From: DATJFQ01 sp035495555 | GTDB lineage: Bacteria > Acidobacteriota > Vicinamibacteria > Vicinamibacterales > 2-12-FULL-66-21 | Assembly: GCA_035495555.1 (NCBI GenBank) | Contig: DATJFQ010000042.1 | Span: 62,001-126,000 of the forward strand | DNA: 64,000 nt | Direction of reading: 5' to 3' | Shown: positions 41,468-48,659 of the stretch, piece by piece | Layout of the letters: the number at the start of each line of letters is the position of its first letter | Position numbering within the stretch: the first letter of the stretch is position 1 | Position numbers and translations under genes: made by a program | The notes under the pieces: model-generated | The model's database searches: none | Told to the model about the DNA's origin: nothing | The model's input: the letters and a program-made list of their open reading frames with translations, nothing else

Positions 41468-42529
41468 ATGCCGTGCCCACGCCTTGCTGGCGCCCTCGCG
41501 CTGGCGGGTTTGTGGGCGTTCAGCCCATCCGGGCCGGATGCCGCGAACGGGCGGTCGGACGCCGTCATCCCCGTTGAAACGCTTCGCGCCACGGCTGCGC
41601 TCCCGGCGCACATCGCGGATGCGTTCGAATCACCGCGCAACTTCGAGCAGACCGATGCGGGCGAGTACTTCGTCTTCGACCGCCGCGGACACGCGGTCTA
41701 TACGGTCTCCGGCGACACGGCGCGCAAGATCATCGAGATCGGGGCGGAGCCCGGCAGGATTCTCGACCCGTCCGCGTTCGACATGGATCCGCGCGACGGC
41801 ACGTTCGTCGTCGCCGACGCGCCGAACCAGCGGGAACGGATCCAAGTCTTCACCGCCGCCGGCAGCCGTCTTTCCGGGTTCACGCTTCCTGGCCGTGAAC
41901 TGCCACGGATCACCTTCGACACCTTCGTGCTGAACGGCGTCGGTACCCTGCAGTTCACCGGCAATCGACTCCTCCTCAACCAGCCTGAGCGCAGCGCGCT
42001 CATCACCGAAATGATGATCGACGGGACTCCCGTGCGCACGTTCGGCAGACTGCGCCCGACGGGACACGAAGGAGATCCCGGCGTTCACACGGCGTTCAAT
42101 TCGGGATTTCCGCTCGTCGATCCGGCAGGCGGTTATTACTTCGTCTTCGCTGCGGGCCCGCCGATGTTCCGGAAATACGACGCGACGGGCGAACTGCTCT
42201 TCGAGCGTCACATCGAAGGACCGGAGATCGACGAGTACCTGCGGGCGCTCCCGACGACCTGGACGCGCCAGAAACAGCCCGACGGCACGTTGATTCCGCT
42301 CGTCAACCCCGCGGTGCGGGCCGCCGGCGTCGATCGCCAGGGCCGCCTGTGGGTGTCACTCATCCAGCCGATGACGTATGTGTACGACCGGACGGGAGAC
42401 AAGATTCACACCGTGCAGTTCCGGGGCGCCGACATCATCGCGCCGAACAGCCTTTTTTTCACCAGGGACGGCAGGGTGCTTGTGACGCCGGGATGTTACG
42501 AATTTTCGATCAAGAGCGTGAATCCCTAA
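41468..42529 (+). CDS. Secreted six-bladed beta-propeller-like (NHL-type) protein
   Basis: The 353-residue protein has a signal peptide (LAGALALAGLWAFSPSGPDAANG). It then shows repeated strand units: GEYFVFDRRGHAVYTVS, FDMDPRDGTFVVADAPNQRE, LLLNQPERSALITEM, YYFVFAAGPPMFRKYDATGE, GVDRQGRLWVSLIQP and LFFTRDGRVLVT. This is the pattern of extracytoplasmic NHL/6-bladed propeller proteins common in acidobacterial genomes. Its function is unknown. It starts 2 bp after the E1 stop. Its last codons run into the long inverted repeat, whose left arm begins at the stop codon. Confidence 0.7.
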   Translation: MPCPRLAGALALAGLWAFSPSGPDAANGRSDAVIPVETLRATAALPAHIADAFESPRNFEQTDAGEYFVFDRRGHAVYTVSGDTARKIIEIGAEPGRILDPSAFDMDPRDGTFVVADAPNQRERIQVFTAAGSRLSGFTLPGRELPRITFDTFVLNGVGTLQFTGNRLLLNQPERSALITEMMIDGTPVRTFGRLRPTGHEGDPGVHTAFNSGFPLVDPAGGYYFVFAAGPPMFRKYDATGELLFERHIEGPEIDEYLRALPTTWTRQKQPDGTLIPLVNPAVRAAGVDRQGRLWVSLIQPMTYVYDRTGDKIHTVQFRGADIIAPNSLFFTRDGRVLVTPGCYEFSIKSVNP

Positions 42530-42857
42530 TCCCTCATCGCCAATCCTCGGATCCCTCATCCGAAATCCTGAATCCCCAATCCTGAATCCCGAATCCTCGA
42601 ATCCTCGAATCCTCGAATCCCGGATCCTCAATCCGCCAATCGCTGAGGGTGGTACCCCGACTGCCAGGAGTGGAACCGCGGATCCCGAATGGTGTCAGAT
42701 CGGGCCTCGAGTAGCGGATTAAGGATCTGATTCGGGGATCTGGGATTCGAAGATCCGGGATTCGAAGATCCGGGATTCGAGGATCCGCGATTCGGGATTG
42801 GGGATTCAGGATTTCGGATGAGGGATCCGAGGATTGGCGATTAGGGATGAGGGATTG
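42521..42857. repeat. Long inverted repeat between convergent genes
   Basis: The left arm 42538-42581 and the right arm 42796-42839 are perfect 44-bp reverse complements. Imperfect pairing extends outward to about 42521 and 42857 and inward through tandem GAATCCTC / GATTCGAAG units. The region is built of ATCC- and CGAATCC-type short repeats and is unlike the surrounding coding DNA. The central 150 bp hold no gene. It lies between the propeller gene and gvpK, whose stops face each other, so it could end transcription both ways or be a mobile or recombinogenic relic. Confidence 0.85.
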
Positions 42858-42863
42858 ACCGCT

Positions 42864-43268
42864 CTACAACAGTTTTCCCACTGCAAGATCGAGATTGAGT
42901 TCCGCCGGATCGATGTCGAACTGCTGCGCGAGATCCGTGATTGTCTCCTGCAGCTTCATCAGGGCCATGCCGACGTTCTCGGTTTCCTCGTCCGTGAGCG
43001 TCTGATTCTCCATCCGGCGAATCGCCTGCCGCTCGAGAATCTGGCGAATCAGATCGACGAGCGTCAGCACCAGTTTCATCACCGAACGGCGGACGTCTTC
43101 CGGGTCCGCGTTCCATCTGGGCGGACCGTGTGACGCGGCCTGGGCGATCTGTTGTCGAATCGCGTCGATCTCACGCTCGGCGCTGACAACGGCGCGCGGG
43201 CGTGTGCGCTTGACCGGTGTATGTCGGCGACCGGCAGGCTGTCTGGCGCTCGGCTTTTTACGCGTCAC
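42864..43268 (-). CDS. gvpK: Gas vesicle protein GvpK
   Basis: The 134-residue protein has a basic N-terminal 35 residues and then the GvpK core: DPEDVRRSVMKLVLTLVDLI, RQILERQAIRRMEN, LTDEETENVGMALMKLQETI and the end motif FDIDPAELNLDLAVGKLL. GvpK is an accessory protein needed for gas-vesicle formation in model systems. GTG at 43268 overlaps the upstream stop as GTGA. It is the last gene of the gas-vesicle operon and faces the long inverted repeat. Confidence 0.9.
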   Translation of the reverse strand: MTRKKPSARQPAGRRHTPVKRTRPRAVVSAEREIDAIRQQIAQAASHGPPRWNADPEDVRRSVMKLVLTLVDLIRQILERQAIRRMENQTLTDEETENVGMALMKLQETITDLAQQFDIDPAELNLDLAVGKLL

Positions 43269-43912
43269 AACAGTTCCGGCGCGAACGCGTACGGCGCGAA
43301 AGGGCCGGACCACGTCAGCCCTGGCGCGTGGGTCCGCACGTCGGCGGCAGCCGACGCGTACGCGCCGGCGCGCACGCGATCGACGAGATGGTACAGCGCT
43401 GCGGGCACGATTGTCGTCGCCTCAGCAAAGCGCTCTTCGGCCGCGAGGTTCGCCAGACGTCGGACACGGCGGAACGACGAGGGCGCCGGCGGGTGCGCTG
43501 CGCGAGCGGCGCGCCGCAGATAGTCGGTGCCTGAACGCGTCCGCGCCGCTTGGGCGCGGGCGCGGGCGACGGGCTCCGCCCCCGCACTGCGCCATGTGAA
43601 CTGCACGCGTCCCCGGACACGATCGAAGGCCTCGCGCAGTTCCTCGCGGCGCTCGACGAACGACGTCTCCAGGTCGGACGAACTGAGCAGCGTCCCGAAG
43701 CGCACCGGAAGAATGGCTGGAACGAGCGCGGCGAGGCGCTCGACGATACGTTCGTGGGCCTGCAGCGTTCCGAAGTCGAAAGGAGGCACATCCGCGCGCC
43801 GTTCGACCACCGCGAATCCTCCATCGATCCGCCGGACGGCGAGCGGACCGCTGAGGCCGCGTCCCGGTTTCGGGGGCGGCGCGTCGACGACCGCGAACAC
43901 GTACCACGCCAT
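43265..43912 (-). CDS. GvpF/GvpL family gas vesicle protein (third copy)
   Basis: The 215-residue protein starts AWYVFAVVDAP. It shows ILPVRFGTLLSSSDLETSFV, corresponding to the VIPMxFGT motif of the family, and ends GLTWSGPFAPYAF, matching the conserved G-P-W-P-P/A-Y-N-F ending. It is shorter and more divergent than the copies at 44270 and 47295. Its ATG overlaps the upstream stop (TGATG). GvpF/L proteins contact GvpA and are thought to help nucleate vesicles. Having three copies in one operon suggests divided roles. Confidence 0.85.
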   Translation of the reverse strand: MAWYVFAVVDAPPPKPGRGLSGPLAVRRIDGGFAVVERRADVPPFDFGTLQAHERIVERLAALVPAILPVRFGTLLSSSDLETSFVERREELREAFDRVRGRVQFTWRSAGAEPVARARAQAARTRSGTDYLRRAARAAHPPAPSSFRRVRRLANLAAEERFAEATTIVPAALYHLVDRVRAGAYASAAADVRTHAPGLTWSGPFAPYAFAPELL

Positions 43913-44286
43913 CACCGTGAGCGGAGCGGCAACACGCGATCCGCGGCGCAGAGCAGGGCGGACAGGCGCAGGTACACAAGATCGACGTTCGCGAGCGCCA
44001 GGATCACTTCCGCATTGAGCACGACGCCTTTGCTGAGCAGGTTATCCACGATGTCGAGAAGCGTTGCGTCGTCTGAATCGATGATGCGGCCCGCTTGACG
44101 CCTCGCGGACGCACCCGTGCGCGGACCCGGCTTGCGGCTGGACGGCGGACGCCGCCGAGGCGCAGACGGCTTCAGCGCCGGCCGGGCACGCCGGCCGCCG
44201 ACGGTTGTATGCCGCGGTCGCGGTCCCACGGTGCTTCGGAGGGCAGCGCGCGGTGGACGCGGGCGGCCTTTACGTCTTTTCGCCAT
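43912..44286 (-). CDS. GvpA-family protein with long basic N-terminal extension (GvpJ/M/S-like)
   Basis: The protein has 124 residues. The first 65 are almost entirely Arg, Pro, Lys, Gly and Ser and must be disordered and strongly basic. The rest is a compact GvpA-like unit: DATLLDIVDNLLSKGVVLNA, then EVILALANVDLVYLRLSALL. The G-V-V-L and L-A-N-V-D-L-V-Y positions match GvpJ/GvpS relatives better than structural GvpA. Such minor homologues are needed for vesicle tips or nucleation. It overlaps its neighbours on both sides. Confidence 0.85.
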   Translation of the reverse strand: MAKRRKGRPRPPRAALRSTVGPRPRHTTVGGRRARPALKPSAPRRRPPSSRKPGPRTGASARRQAGRIIDSDDATLLDIVDNLLSKGVVLNAEVILALANVDLVYLRLSALLCAADRVLPLRSR

Positions 44287-45076
44287 CGTTCCCGATGAAA
44301 TTGTAGGCCGGCCACGGTCCGGTCAGCGTCATCCTGGCCCCCGCGGCCGCGCAGCGCGCCGCCTCTTTCCGCGCTGCCGCCTTGAACCGCGCGCGCGAGG
44401 AACTCGGGACGAGAAACGCGGCATCGAGAAGCGGCGGTGTGGCGCCCTCATCGCGGCGTTCGGGCCGTTGCCGGGCGGCGCGAGTGATTGCCGCCAGCGA
44501 TTCATACGCCTCTTCCGCGGCCGCCGCGGTTCGGAGGCGGAAATCGTGCTGCGCATCCCGGACAGCCTTGCGCGACGCGAGGAAAGCGGACCCCGTCAGG
44601 GGCGCTGACGTCCGCGCGCGTCGCACCGCCACCGACTGGACACCCGGTTCCGCGAACACCCTGATCCCCCACTCCTCACATCCGGCGATACGCCGCACCG
44701 CGCGGCGGATGTCTTCGCGCTCGCGCAGCAATTCTTCACGCGCGCTCTCGACGGACGAGAAGATTGTCAGCAGTTTCATGGGAATCACCGTCGATCCGCG
44801 GCGACGCGTGAAGTATTCGACGACCGCCTCGTGGCCGACCGCGATTGCAGACACCCACTCCAGGTCGCGCAATCCGGCATTCACCGCGTGCTCTCCGTAC
44901 ATCGCGATGGGCACCCCCGCGGCGATGAACCACAGCTTTCCCGTGAGCAGCACCGGCTCCGGCCGTGCAGCGCCGGGGATACCGGCGGGCACGCCGCCGA
45001 GCGGCGGCCGCGAGGGCGACGCGACGACACAGTAGACGTACGTCGCGTTCACGGTGCTCAATTGACGGCGCGCCAT
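44270..45076 (-). CDS. gvpL: GvpL/GvpF family gas vesicle protein
   Basis: The 268-residue protein has TYVYCVVASPSRPPL near its start, VSAIAVGHEAVVEYF, STVIPMKLLTIFSSVESARE (the VIPM signature) and GARMTLTGPWPAYNFI at the end. The ATG at 45076 has GGAG 8 bp upstream and lies within the 3' end of the ATPase gene; a GTG at 45052 is an alternative. A Glu/Arg-rich helical middle and a Lys/Ala-rich stretch are typical of the family. Its position next to the ArsA-like ATPase gene suggests joint action, by inference. Confidence 0.9.
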   Translation of the reverse strand: MARRQLSTVNATYVYCVVASPSRPPLGGVPAGIPGAARPEPVLLTGKLWFIAAGVPIAMYGEHAVNAGLRDLEWVSAIAVGHEAVVEYFTRRRGSTVIPMKLLTIFSSVESAREELLREREDIRRAVRRIAGCEEWGIRVFAEPGVQSVAVRRARTSAPLTGSAFLASRKAVRDAQHDFRLRTAAAAEEAYESLAAITRAARQRPERRDEGATPPLLDAAFLVPSSSRARFKAAARKEAARCAAAGARMTLTGPWPAYNFIGNDGEKT

Positions 45077-46953
45077 CGTGATCTCCACGCCTGCAGCACG
45101 TCGACGCCATGAGGCGGGGGCAGGGCGGATGGAGTGACGATGATAGCGTAAGGCCCGCGGTCCGCCAGTTGCGCGCGGAGGGAGCCGAGTTCGCGGCGCT
45201 GTCTCCCCTCGATCGAACGACAGCGGGGGCACGAGCCGGCGCCGAACGCGTTCACGATCACCGCGCGGACAGCCACACCAAGGGCGTCGAGCGACCGTTG
45301 AAGCGCCAGCGTTTCCTCGCGCGGCACCGCTGCGGCGCGGGTGACGATGACGAAGGCGGTTTGGTTCCTGTCGCGAACGATCGTGTCGAGCGCGCGCAGC
45401 CGCTGCGACAGATCGACAAGGAGCTGCGCGAACGCACCAGGGCGCACGATCTCGCGATACTTCAGGAGAATGGCCATCAAGGCCTGCGTCCACTCGCGAA
45501 GGATTGCCGGTGTCTCGAGCAGCCGCAGCGCGTGGCCCGTCGGCGCCGTGTCGGTGACGATCGTGCGGTACGAACCGCGTCCGTTCAGCAGTTCTGCGAC
45601 CTCCGCAATGGCGATCACTTCGTCGAGACCGGGCGGTGTGAATTCGATGAGTTCGCGGAGGGCGCTCCGGTCGGGGGTCGGGTCGAGCGTCGACCGCGTC
45701 AGGCCGTCGAACATCGCGTCAACGGCGCCCGTGTAGCGGGCGCGAAACTGCTGCAGGCCGCGAGCGGCATCGATTTCGCGCACGTCGAGATTCGGAAGGC
45801 CCCCGGCCAACGGCGCTGCCGAATCGCTTACGCGCACGCCGAGCACGTCGCCGAGCGAGTGCGCGGGGTCGGTAGACAGGAGCAGAAACGATTCGTTCGG
45901 ACTCGCCCGTGCGAGATCGACCGCCAGCGCGGCGCCGCACGTCGTTTTCCCCACACCCCCCTTCCCGCTCACGAGCAGCCACCGCGCATCGAAGATCGAC
46001 TTGCCAACAGCAGTCGTTCGAATGCCGTGGGCAATGGCTCCATACAGCCGCCGGCGAAGCGGTGACGGGCGCGTGACCTGTTGCGCCCGCGAACAGGTGG
46101 ATGCAAGCGACCGGAGCGCGGCGGCATTACGAGGTTCCGTCTCGGATTCCGCGACCGTTCTGACGCGGATGGCCGGAAAGCATGCGGCGATCGGTGCCAG
46201 CGCGCGCGCCTCGAAGCGGCGGCGCGCCGCATCCCACTCGCAGCCGCCGCGAGGCGTCGCGCGGTTCACGATGAGCGTTCGTACGCGAATGCGGCTGGCG
46301 GCGAGCGCGGTGAGCGCGTCGGCCGTCTCTTCCAGCGCCATTGGCTCCGGAAGCGTCACCCACACGAACTCGGATTGCCTCTCGTCTCGCAGGCGGGTCG
46401 TCAGCAGCGTCGAATCCTCGGCGAGCGACGCAATCAACCGGTCCGCCGCGTCCTCCCGATAGCGCCCCGTGAGCGCCCGGACCACACCCCGGTGGTGCAA
46501 CTGCAGGCCGTCCAGCACCTCCGCCATACGGGCGGCGAGCACCGGCATCGCGAGGAGCCGCAGCGTGTGGCCAGTCGGCGCCGTGTCCACCACGACTCGT
46601 TCGTAGCGTGATTCCGAGAGACGCACGATCTCGAGCAGCGCCGCGACTTCGTCGATTCCCGGGAGCGAGAGCGCCAGCAGCCGGTGGACATCGTCCTCGT
46701 CGAGGTACGTCCCGCGCACCGCGATGGCTGCGAGGAGATCCTCGCGCGGTGCCAGCCAGGCCCGGAATGCGGCCCTCGCATCGATCGCGCGCACGTCCAG
46801 CCGCGCCGGACGGCCGGAAAATCCAAAGCTCCGACGGACGGAGGCCGCGGGGTCAGTGGAAACGAGCAGCGTCCGGCAGTGGTGGGCGGAGCGGAACGCG
46901 ATGGCTGCTGCGCAGGTGGTCTTGCCGACCCCGCCTTTGCCGCCCACGAGCAC
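45058..46953 (-). CDS. Tandem ArsA/Get3-like ATPase inside the gas-vesicle operon
   Basis: The 631-residue protein has two ArsA-type halves. Half 1 has P-loop GGKGGVGKTT (4-13), TDPAASVRRSFG (33-44) and DTAPTGHTLRLL (123-134). Half 2 has SGKGGVGKTT (329-338), TDPAHSLGDVLG (361-372) and DTAPTGHALRLL (468-479), plus a CPRC pair (Cys575, Cys578) like the zinc site of Get3. The deviant Walker A with its early lysine is that of SIMIBI ATPases. No arsB, arsR or arsC lies near, so arsenite export is unlikely. GTG at 46953 is the first strong start; a CTG at 46968 overlaps the gvpG stop. It probably handles hydrophobic Gvp proteins. Confidence 0.85.
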   Translation of the reverse strand: MLVGGKGGVGKTTCAAAIAFRSAHHCRTLLVSTDPAASVRRSFGFSGRPARLDVRAIDARAAFRAWLAPREDLLAAIAVRGTYLDEDDVHRLLALSLPGIDEVAALLEIVRLSESRYERVVVDTAPTGHTLRLLAMPVLAARMAEVLDGLQLHHRGVVRALTGRYREDAADRLIASLAEDSTLLTTRLRDERQSEFVWVTLPEPMALEETADALTALAASRIRVRTLIVNRATPRGGCEWDAARRRFEARALAPIAACFPAIRVRTVAESETEPRNAAALRSLASTCSRAQQVTRPSPLRRRLYGAIAHGIRTTAVGKSIFDARWLLVSGKGGVGKTTCGAALAVDLARASPNESFLLLSTDPAHSLGDVLGVRVSDSAAPLAGGLPNLDVREIDAARGLQQFRARYTGAVDAMFDGLTRSTLDPTPDRSALRELIEFTPPGLDEVIAIAEVAELLNGRGSYRTIVTDTAPTGHALRLLETPAILREWTQALMAILLKYREIVRPGAFAQLLVDLSQRLRALDTIVRDRNQTAFVIVTRAAAVPREETLALQRSLDALGVAVRAVIVNAFGAGSCPRCRSIEGRQRRELGSLRAQLADRGPYAIIVTPSALPPPHGVDVLQAWRSRWRAVN

Positions 46954-46964
46954 GAGCGGCGCGT

Positions 46965-47264
46965 TCAGTGCTCGTCGCCCTCGAACGTGGCTTCGATGCC
47001 GGTGATGCGCATGTCGGACGAAGACGCGATGGCGGCTTCGCCGCCCCGCTGCCGTTCCCGAATTTCCCGGATACGCGCGAGGATCTCTGCTTCGAGCGCG
47101 TCGAACTCGCCCTGTGTCATCTCCCCCAGCTCGACGCGCATTTGCGCCGCGAGGAGGTGCTCGTGCAGCGCCGACTCGTCGTTCATCTCCGTGTCGACGG
47201 CCGCAGCCACCTTGTCGAGCACGAAGCGAATCCCCGAAATCAGCAGACTGTCAACGATCAGCAT
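46965..47264 (-). CDS. gvpG: Gas vesicle protein GvpG
   Basis: The 99-residue protein starts with a hydrophobic helix (LIVDSLLISGIRFVLDKVAA). An acidic coiled-coil-like helix follows with ALHEHLLAAQMRVELGEMTQ and EFDALEAEILARIREIRE, the typical GvpG ending E-E-x-L-L-x-R-L-like. GvpG is an accessory assembly protein that works with GvpF and GvpL in model systems. Its stop overlaps a possible start of the ATPase gene, so the two are likely co-translated. Confidence 0.85.
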   Translation of the reverse strand: MLIVDSLLISGIRFVLDKVAAAVDTEMNDESALHEHLLAAQMRVELGEMTQGEFDALEAEILARIREIRERQRGGEAAIASSSDMRITGIEATFEGDEH

Positions 47265-47294
47265 TCAGCTTCGCCGTTCGGCACTCGCCATGGC

Positions 47295-48212
47295 TCAATG
47301 CGCCCGTTCGAGCTTCAGCCGGATGTTCACGAAATTGTACGGCGGCCACGGGCCGGTGTACTTGAACGTGAGCTTGTCGAACTGCTGTCCGATCTGCTTG
47401 ACGCGCGCGTCGAAGGCGCCTTCCGTCTCACGCGAGACGAGGAACGCGGCGTTCATGATCATCCGATCCCCGATAGGCTTGTTCGATCGCGACGCCACCG
47501 ACACGTTGCGGAGCGCGTTGAAGATGTCTGCCACGTATCGTTCGGAACGCGACTGCAGGGCGGCGTCGATCAAGCGCCCGTACTGCATCCGCGCGAAATA
47601 GGTGGAGCCCTTCTGCGACGAGATCTCGGTTTTCAACCGCCGGATGTCTTCGTCGTCCTCTTCGATTTCGCGGATGATCTGATCGCGGTCCCAGAGCACT
47701 TTCAGGCCGAACTCGAACTTTTCCTGCATCTTGTTCAGCACGTCGCTGAACGCGTCGTACGCCGAGCGCAGCAGCTCCATGATGTCGTCGTCGGTCTTGA
47801 ACACGGTGCCGAACGACATCGGGATGACCGTGTGCTTCTGCATGACGGTCTCGTTCACGCGCTGGTGCGCCAGCACGTTCTCGCGCGTCGGATCCTGAAT
47901 CACGATCGGCGTGTTCGATACGACGGCCCCGATGTCGCGATAGTGCACCGTGTGCACGTCGGCGGGCTCGGGGCCGAGTCCCAGCGGGCCGAAGCTCAGA
48001 GGCTGCTCCGATCGGATGATGCAGTAGACATACTTGCCTTCCGGCCGGTCCTCACGCCTGGTCGTCTGCGGGACCCGCACGCGTTCGAGCTTGCCCCGGC
48101 CGGCGTCCTGGCGGGCGATGCTGGCGCGCTCGAGCGGCGGCTTTCGCGCCGGCGGTTCCGGCTTGCGGGGCGAGGTCTTCGATTTCGACGCTTTCTTTGC
48201 CGCTTTTGCCAT
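47295..48212 (-). CDS. gvpF: GvpF/GvpL family gas vesicle protein with basic N-terminal tail
   Basis: The 305-residue protein is the best conserved of the three GvpF/L copies. KYVYCIIRSEQPLSFGPLGL, then YRDIGAVVSNTPIV, LAHQRVNETVMQKHTVIPMS followed by FGTVF, and the end YTGPWPPYNFVNIRLKLERA are all diagnostic. The first 58 residues are Lys/Arg/Pro-rich (AKAAKKASKSKTSPRKPEPP), an extension also seen on the basic GvpA-like protein at 43912. It is 12 bp after the response regulator gene. Confidence 0.93.
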   Translation of the reverse strand: MAKAAKKASKSKTSPRKPEPPARKPPLERASIARQDAGRGKLERVRVPQTTRREDRPEGKYVYCIIRSEQPLSFGPLGLGPEPADVHTVHYRDIGAVVSNTPIVIQDPTRENVLAHQRVNETVMQKHTVIPMSFGTVFKTDDDIMELLRSAYDAFSDVLNKMQEKFEFGLKVLWDRDQIIREIEEDDEDIRRLKTEISSQKGSTYFARMQYGRLIDAALQSRSERYVADIFNALRNVSVASRSNKPIGDRMIMNAAFLVSRETEGAFDARVKQIGQQFDKLTFKYTGPWPPYNFVNIRLKLERAH

Positions 48213-48224
48213 ACGGTCTGAGCC

Positions 48225-48659
48225 TCAGGATCGCTTCCGGGTGCCGCGGGACGCCCGTCCGTCGGCCCCCGTCGGCTGCCGATCGAGCAGCCGCCGGATC
48301 TCTGCCACCAAGGCGTCCGGCAGGCACGGCTTGGTCACGAACGCATCACAACCGGCCTGCCTCGCGCCTTCGGCGTGTCCGGCGAGCGCATGGCCGGTCA
48401 ACGCGACGACGGGGATCTTCCGGGTCCGTTCATCACTCTTGAGGCGCCGTGTCGCCTCCCACCCGTCCATGCGGGGGAGCGCGAGGTCCATGAGGATGAT
48501 GTCGGGCATCAGGCGCTGCGCCTTCTCGATGGCCTCGATGCCGTTGGTCGCTTCCGCGACCTCGTACCCGGAGAACTGCAGGTACGCCGCGTACATCTCA
48601 CGTGCATCCTGATAGTCCTCCACGACGAGCACCAGGGGCTGGTCGCGCCGGCTCTTCAT
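48225..48659 (-). CDS. Single-domain response regulator (CheY-like receiver)
   Basis: The 144-residue protein is a receiver domain: LVLVVEDYQDAREMYAAYLQ, IILMDLALPRMDGWEATRRL with the phospho-acceptor Asp58, VALTGHA with Thr88, and Lys110 in FVTKPCLPDAL. No output domain follows; a short basic tail (RASRGTRKRS) ends it. Its ATG overlaps the kinase stop as ATGA, so the pair is made together. Lacking a DNA-binding domain, it would act by protein contact, perhaps on Gvp or the ATPase. Confidence 0.92.
   Translation of the reverse strand: MKSRRDQPLVLVVEDYQDAREMYAAYLQFSGYEVAEATNGIEAIEKAQRLMPDIILMDLALPRMDGWEATRRLKSDERTRKIPVVALTGHALAGHAEGARQAGCDAFVTKPCLPDALVAEIRRLLDRQPTGADGRASRGTRKRS

Noticed and set aside
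42521..42857. CRISPR array or insertion sequence
   Set aside because: The short units vary in length with no unique spacers, no cas genes lie near, and there is no transposase between the arms.
45058..46953. Arsenite-pump ATPase (ArsA) interpretation
   Set aside because: No arsB, arsD, arsR or arsC is near, the gene overlaps gvpL and abuts gvpG, and the Get3-like CPRC pair favours a protein-handling role.
46608..48221. Plus-strand open frame of about 540 codons across the gas-vesicle operon
   Set aside because: It is antisense to the ArsA-like ATPase, GvpG and GvpF, all with strong motifs; no homology is visible.
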